A stretch of 8,576 nucleotides of DNA, from assembly GCA_947626705.1 (NCBI GenBank), contig CANQTJ010000066.1, forward strand, positions 1-8,576. Direction: 5' to 3'. Positions 5,048 to 8,576 of the stretch are shown piece by piece (position 1 is the stretch's first letter; the number at the start of each line of letters is the position of its first letter). The notes below the pieces were generated by a model. That model had not been told where the DNA came from. It was given only the letters and a program-made list of their open reading frames with translations, and did no database searches. The stretch comes from an uncultured Clostridia bacterium (GTDB lineage: Bacteria > Bacillota > Clostridia > TANB77 > CAG-508). A program made the position numbers and the translations under genes.

Positions 5048-7369
5048 ATGAAAATAATAGATAATTTTTTAAAGAAACTAGGTGTAAACAGAAACACTTT
5101 TGCAACTTATGTTTTAACCTTGTTAACCGTATATCTTGCTGTAGATAGAATTGTAGAATTTTTACTAATGTTATTTACAGGTGTATCTTACTCATATTGG
5201 GGACCAATAAAATACACCTTTGCACTTGCATGTCCAATATTTGCATATCTTTTTTCAGGCAGTTCTGAATTTGCATCTACAAAACAAAAAAAAGTAACAC
5301 TATTTTATGTATATGTCATTGGACTAAGTGTTATAGCCATATCAATGTTTACACAATGGCTTAATATGGCTGCGTGGCTATTATTAATATTTAATCCTGG
5401 ATATATAGATTTAGTTACAGACTTTTCAGATTTAGTGCAACCAGCTTTAACATCACTAACTATAATATTTCCTCTTTTAATTACGCCAAAAATTTTTAAA
5501 TTTTTATATTTCGGTGTAAATGATAGTAAAGATATGAAACGTTCTATTTGGGATTATGGAGGAATAGACCTATCCGATAAAAAAACTGGACACGGTCCGT
5601 ATACCTGTGAAGTTTTCTTATGTCAAGATGGTGAAACTTCTGCAATGATAACTATTCCAGAAGAATCTAGATACCAATCTACTTTTGTTTGTGGTAGTTC
5701 TGGATCTGGAAAGACATCTTTAGTTTACGAACCTTTAATAGCACGTGATTTAGATAGAAAATTCTTTTTTAGAGAAGTTTCTAAAGAAATGGGGTATACT
5801 GCTTTAAAAACTGGAATAGCTGTTCTTAACCGCCCTTATGATAATGATTATTTAAACACAAATTTTAATTTAAATATGTTAATTCCTTCTTCTGGAAATG
5901 AAGATGTTTACAAAGCTTATATGAAAAAAATGATTTTAGACAGTTCTACTGACATTACTTACAAAAACTGTGGTATAACAGTTTTATCTCCTGACAGAGA
6001 AATTTCTGACCACATGATAAGTATTTGTAAAAATTTTGGATTATCATATAATATTATAGACCCTTCTGATAAAAATTCAATTGGACTAAATCCATTTGTA
6101 TACGATGATGCAAATAAAATAGCAATTACTATATCTTCTGTTTTAAAAACAATGTTTGATATTTCTAAAAACGAATCAGAAGAAAATTACAGAGAATCTA
6201 TAGTAATACAGGCTATTGAGAATATGTCTATTTTACTTAAAGAAATGTACCCAAAGATGAATGATGGAATGTTACCTAACCTAGAAGATATGTTAAAAAT
6301 GTTTACAAATTTTGACTTAGTAGAAAAAATGTGTGAAATATTAGCACATAATGAAGATTTAAAGGAAAAATACTCTGTACAATTATCATATTTTAAAAAG
6401 AATTTTTATAAAAATGGTTCTGGTAGAGAAAATACTGAAAAGTATATTGATATTGCTATAAGTCAACTAGATAAATTATTAAGATTGCCTGGTGTAAAAT
6501 CTATTTTATGCAATAGAACTAAAAATATTAATTTTGATGATATGTTAGCAAATGCAGATATTACATTTGTTTGTACAAGACGTGGTGATTTAGGAGCTTC
6601 AAGCCATAAAGCTTTTGGCTTATTCTTCTTAATTTCTATGCAAAATGCTGTTTTAAGAAGACCAGGAAGTGAAAAATCAAGAGTTCCAAACTTCTTATAC
6701 ATTGATGAATTTCCAGATTTTATTTGTAAAGCTACAGAACCAATATTTACAATGTATAGAAAATACAAGATAGGTACTACTATTTCTGCTCAAAACCTTG
6801 AACAATTAGAACCTTCTAACTCAAAAGAAAACTATAAGCAAACAATTTTATCAAATTGTGCAAATAAAATATTTACTGGTGGAGCTACAATTGAAGAACT
6901 AGAATGGTGGGGTAATGAATTTGGTCAAAAGAGAGAATGGTCTTATTCTAACTCTATGGATATGGAAAAAATGAAATACGATTCAAAATATGGCAATGTT
7001 GAATGGAAATTTGTTCCTTATTTCAAACCTGGTAAGCTACAAACTCTTGGTGCTAAAGATTGTGCTTACAAAGTTAGAGGCTCAAACGGTAAACCATTAG
7101 CAGGTCAAGGAAAATTAAAATTCTTAGATTCTAAATATAAAGAACCTAAAAAGATTAAAGCTTATGATTTTGGAAAATATTCAGATGGCGTTACAACAGA
7201 CACCGAAGATGATAATGATAAACCAAATAAGAAAAAATTTGATTTAAAAAACTTAGACTTTACTGACGATAGAAACGAATATAATCCAGTACAAACAGAT
7301 ACAACTGATTCAAATTATCTTTTTGATAATGAAGATGCTATTATTGTAAATTTAAAAAAACAAAAATAA
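5048..7369 (+). CDS. TraG/VirD4-like type IV coupling ATPase, membrane-anchored
   Basis: Family members are hexameric inner-membrane ATPases that feed relaxase-DNA complexes or proteins to a type IV secretion channel. This 773-residue protein has about five hydrophobic segments near residues 19-43, 53-71, 84-101, 106-118 and 131-150, more than the two usual in VirD4. The motor domain follows: Walker A GSSGSGKT (216-223), a GITVLSPDREISD strand-turn (309-321), the IGLNPF motif (345-350), Walker B NFLYIDE (548-554) and a TISAQNLEQLE motif (578-588) typical of TraG/TraD. About 85 residues separate Walker A from the second element, much longer than in VirD4/TrwB. The C-terminus from about 700 is acidic, Asp/Asn/Lys-rich and probably disordered. 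The SD (AAGGGA, 5035-5040) lies 7 bases before the ATG. No relaxase, VirB4 or other transfer gene is visible, so its role is open: remnant of a conjugative element, or part of a system encoded elsewhere. Confidence 0.92.
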   Translation: MKIIDNFLKKLGVNRNTFATYVLTLLTVYLAVDRIVEFLLMLFTGVSYSYWGPIKYTFALACPIFAYLFSGSSEFASTKQKKVTLFYVYVIGLSVIAISMFTQWLNMAAWLLLIFNPGYIDLVTDFSDLVQPALTSLTIIFPLLITPKIFKFLYFGVNDSKDMKRSIWDYGGIDLSDKKTGHGPYTCEVFLCQDGETSAMITIPEESRYQSTFVCGSSGSGKTSLVYEPLIARDLDRKFFFREVSKEMGYTALKTGIAVLNRPYDNDYLNTNFNLNMLIPSSGNEDVYKAYMKKMILDSSTDITYKNCGITVLSPDREISDHMISICKNFGLSYNIIDPSDKNSIGLNPFVYDDANKIAITISSVLKTMFDISKNESEENYRESIVIQAIENMSILLKEMYPKMNDGMLPNLEDMLKMFTNFDLVEKMCEILAHNEDLKEKYSVQLSYFKKNFYKNGSGRENTEKYIDIAISQLDKLLRLPGVKSILCNRTKNINFDDMLANADITFVCTRRGDLGASSHKAFGLFFLISMQNAVLRRPGSEKSRVPNFLYIDEFPDFICKATEPIFTMYRKYKIGTTISAQNLEQLEPSNSKENYKQTILSNCANKIFTGGATIEELEWWGNEFGQKREWSYSNSMDMEKMKYDSKYGNVEWKFVPYFKPGKLQTLGAKDCAYKVRGSNGKPLAGQGKLKFLDSKYKEPKKIKAYDFGKYSDGVTTDTEDDNDKPNKKKFDLKNLDFTDDRNEYNPVQTDTTDSNYLFDNEDAIIVNLKKQK

Positions 7370-7442
7370 AATTATAATAATTGTTAATTAATTGCATTTT
7401 TTTAATATATAATTAATTAAATTTTCAAAAATATAAAAACTT
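7370..7442. other. Short low-complexity AT spacer
   Basis: Between the coupling-ATPase stop and the terminator lies almost pure A/T sequence, with TTAATTAATT (7384-7393) and AATTAATTAA (7411-7420). These self-complementary runs are expected in such sequence. I see no gene in it. Confidence 0.5.
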
Positions 7443-7482
7443 AAAATATCAGATAAATTTTTACATTTACCTGATATTTTTT
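7443..7482. terminator. Bidirectional terminator between converging genes
   Basis: Ten perfect base pairs (AAAATATCAG, 7443-7452, with CTGATATTTT, 7471-7480) continue after one mismatch into five more (TAAAT 7454-7458 with ATTTA 7465-7469). The plus-strand T run is 7477-7482. Read on the minus strand, the stem leads into TTTTAAGTTTTTATA. It can stop both the coupling-ATPase and the exporter transcripts. Confidence 0.87.
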
Positions 7483-7492
7483 GTGTAAAATG

Positions 7493-8359
7493 TCAAATCA
7501 ATTCAATTATAATTCCAGAAATAACACCTATAAGGTACATTAAAGCTATTATTACTATATTTTCTTTTACTCTATTGTTTGTCTTAAATAATACTGCCAA
7601 TCCAACCCCAGCACCTGTTAACAATCCTGACATCATACTACCTAATGTAATAACATTTTCTAAATACATATTTGTAATTATAACTGAAGCAGCACAGTTT
7701 GGTATTAAACCTATTAAAGAAGCTATCATAGGACCTATTAAAGGTTTATTTAATATCCAACTTGCAATAGTATCTTCTCCAATAAAATAAACTAGTAAAT
7801 TTATAACAAATGTAACAATTATTATAAATATTAATATATTTAATGTATGTAAAATTGCTGATTTTATAATTCCATTTTCATTGCAATGGCAATGTTCTTC
7901 TTCACATATATGCCCTATTTCATTATTTAACTCTGCATTATTTCCCTTTTTTCCTTTATTTTTATTAATTAAACTTATAATCAAATCTATTATAATACCA
8001 GAAATTACACCGATTATTAATTTTATAGATAAAATTTTTAGTATAATCAACGGAGATACCGCTTCTGATAAAAATATTGGTAACATCTCGTCTGATGTTG
8101 ATAAATAAACAGCAATTAAAGTTCCTAATGTTATAACTCGTCCAGCATATAAATTTGTAGCTGATACAGAAAATCCACATTGTGGAAATATACCTAATAT
8201 TCCTCCAAAAACTGGTCCCCACTTTCCAGATTTTTTAATTACATTTTTTGTCCTATTTCCCATCCTATGTTCTATATATTCCATTATCAAATATGTAATA
8301 AATAAAAAAGGTAATAGTTTTATAGCATCTATTAGAGTTTCCTTAATAATTTCTATCAT
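7493..8359 (-). CDS. Polytopic membrane protein, putative manganese/heavy-metal exporter (ArsP_2-like)
   Basis: The 288-residue inner-membrane protein has about eight hydrophobic segments in two homologous halves. GIFPQCGFSVSATNLY (56-71) corresponds to GLIPNCAASVIITNMY (217-232), each followed by a VITLG element (75-79 and 236-240). LIIGVISGIIIDLI (114-127) corresponds to YLIGVISGIIIELI (275-288). The conserved Pro-x-Cys in each half (59-61 and 219-222) probably lies in the transport path. Between the halves is a hydrophilic loop (131-163) with a His/Cys cluster, HICEEEHCHC (150-159), a likely metal ligand site. These features match proteins annotated as putative manganese transporter, arsenic efflux protein or putative heavy-metal exporter; the actual ion cannot be read from the sequence. 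The SD AGGAGA (8370-8365) is 5 bases before the ATG. It appears monocistronic apart from a possible overlapping micro-ORF. No metal-sensing riboswitch is recognisable upstream. Confidence 0.87.
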   Translation of the reverse strand: MIEIIKETLIDAIKLLPFLFITYLIMEYIEHRMGNRTKNVIKKSGKWGPVFGGILGIFPQCGFSVSATNLYAGRVITLGTLIAVYLSTSDEMLPIFLSEAVSPLIILKILSIKLIIGVISGIIIDLIISLINKNKGKKGNNAELNNEIGHICEEEHCHCNENGIIKSAILHTLNILIFIIIVTFVINLLVYFIGEDTIASWILNKPLIGPMIASLIGLIPNCAASVIITNMYLENVITLGSMMSGLLTGAGVGLAVLFKTNNRVKENIVIIALMYLIGVISGIIIELI

Positions 8360-8465
8360 TTTTATCTCCTTTTATTTCTACATTACTAATAATAACTAAA
8401 ATAATTACAATAAATAAAATATTATAGACTACTAGTAACTTTTTGTACATCTTATAGTTTACCAT
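8343..8465 (-). CDS. Possible 40-residue single-span membrane peptide overlapping the exporter start
   Basis: The open frame starts at an ATG at 8465, or an internal ATG at 8450 giving 35 residues, and ends in TAA 17 bases inside the exporter gene. The predicted peptide has a Lys/Tyr-rich start, a hydrophobic stretch of Leu, Val and Ile (residues 10-27) and a charged tail. That is the pattern of a small membrane protein. The exporter SD lies inside this frame, so translation could be coupled. Against it, neither start has an SD. AT-rich DNA also readily encodes Ile/Leu/Phe-rich chance peptides. It may instead be plain leader sequence. Confidence 0.22.
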   Translation of the reverse strand: MVNYKMYKKLLVVYNILFIVIILVIISNVEIKGDKNDRNY

Positions 8466-8538
8466 ATTTTGTAAAAATAAGCAACAAAATAACTATTTAA
8501 ACAGTAAAAAAGAGTAAATTTCATTTTTTATAAATTAC

Positions 8539-8567
8539 ACTATAATTTTATTGGTAATATATGGTAA
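8539..8567 (-). promoter_or_regulatory. Candidate promoter of the exporter gene
   Basis: On the minus strand TTACCA (8567-8562), a 17-base spacer and TATAGT (8544-8539) give a leader of about 170 bases. A second, weaker candidate is TTGCTT-17-TAAACT (8484-8456). TGGTAAT occurs twice on the plus strand (8552-8558 and 8562-8568) with a 10-bp period, overlapping the -35 region and suggesting a possible regulator site. A plus-strand TATAAT (8541-8546) could serve a gene beyond the right edge. Confidence 0.35.
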
Positions 8568-8576
8568 TTTTATTAA

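Noticed and set aside
6463..6768. Minus-strand open frame of 101 codons
   Set aside because: It lies antisense to the Walker B region of the coupling ATPase. That gene's conserved motifs prove the plus-strand frame, and this one has no independent support.
7384..7420. TTAATTAATT/AATTAATTAA as a terminator or attachment site
   Set aside because: The runs are self-complementary low-complexity A/T sequence expected by chance, and a far better hairpin terminator lies at 7443-7482.
7575..8222. Three open frames of 71-85 codons overlapping the exporter
   Set aside because: Two are antisense and one is a same-strand out-of-frame reading. The duplicated Pro-x-Cys and GVISG motifs establish the exporter frame.
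8360..8545. Manganese (yybP-ykoY) riboswitch in the exporter leader
   Set aside because: The leader of about 170 bases is long enough, but it is almost all A/T and shows none of the G-rich conserved loop sequences of that riboswitch.
1..8576. CRISPR array, transposase, integrase, tRNA or rRNA genes
   Set aside because: No regularly spaced repeats, no cloverleaf or conserved rRNA stretches and no recombinase-like frames were found on either strand.

Overview
The window is very AT-rich DNA (clearly under 35% G+C by eye), with TAA/TGA stops, strong Shine-Dalgarno (SD) sequences and sigma-A-type promoters. Together with a yaaL-bofA pair, genes typical of endospore-forming Firmicutes, this points to a low-GC Firmicute, most likely a clostridium-like gut or anaerobic organism. 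The species cannot be named from the sequence.

Layout. Positions 1-194 hold two strong back-to-back promoters: one fires leftward off the window, the other drives a 121-residue protein of unknown function (195-560) that ends in a near-perfect terminator. glmS (720-2561, glucosamine-6-phosphate synthase) follows with its own promoter and no glmS ribozyme. It converges on a minus-strand AAA ATPase of the AAA_14/DUF4143 type (2638-3927). Between the two lies a tandemly duplicated 39-bp hairpin terminator. Further right on the minus strand is a small operon, yaaL (DUF2508) then bofA (inhibitor of pro-sigma-K processing in B. subtilis), closed by a G-U-containing terminator at 4007-4054. A 330-base AT-rich gap separates it from a plus-strand gene for a membrane-anchored TraG/VirD4-like coupling ATPase (5048-7369). 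That gene converges, across a bidirectional terminator, on a minus-strand polytopic membrane protein (7493-8359) resembling ArsP_2 / putative manganese or heavy-metal exporters, with an internal duplication and a His/Cys-rich loop. A possible 40-residue membrane micro-ORF overlaps the start of the exporter gene.

How the genes relate. The window is a mosaic of short transcription units, not one pathway. glmS serves cell-wall precursor synthesis, yaaL-bofA belongs to sporulation-associated housekeeping, and the exporter to metal homeostasis. The AAA_14/DUF4143 ATPase and the coupling ATPase are the accessory-looking genes. No relaxase, VirB4, integrase or transposase is visible, so the coupling ATPase looks like an orphan here, although partners could lie outside the window. 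I found no RNA gene, CRISPR array or insertion sequence. The most unusual items are the orphan coupling ATPase with about five membrane segments and a long insertion after Walker A, dyad structures at the starts of the ATPase and bofA genes, the duplicated terminator, and the micro-ORF before the exporter.
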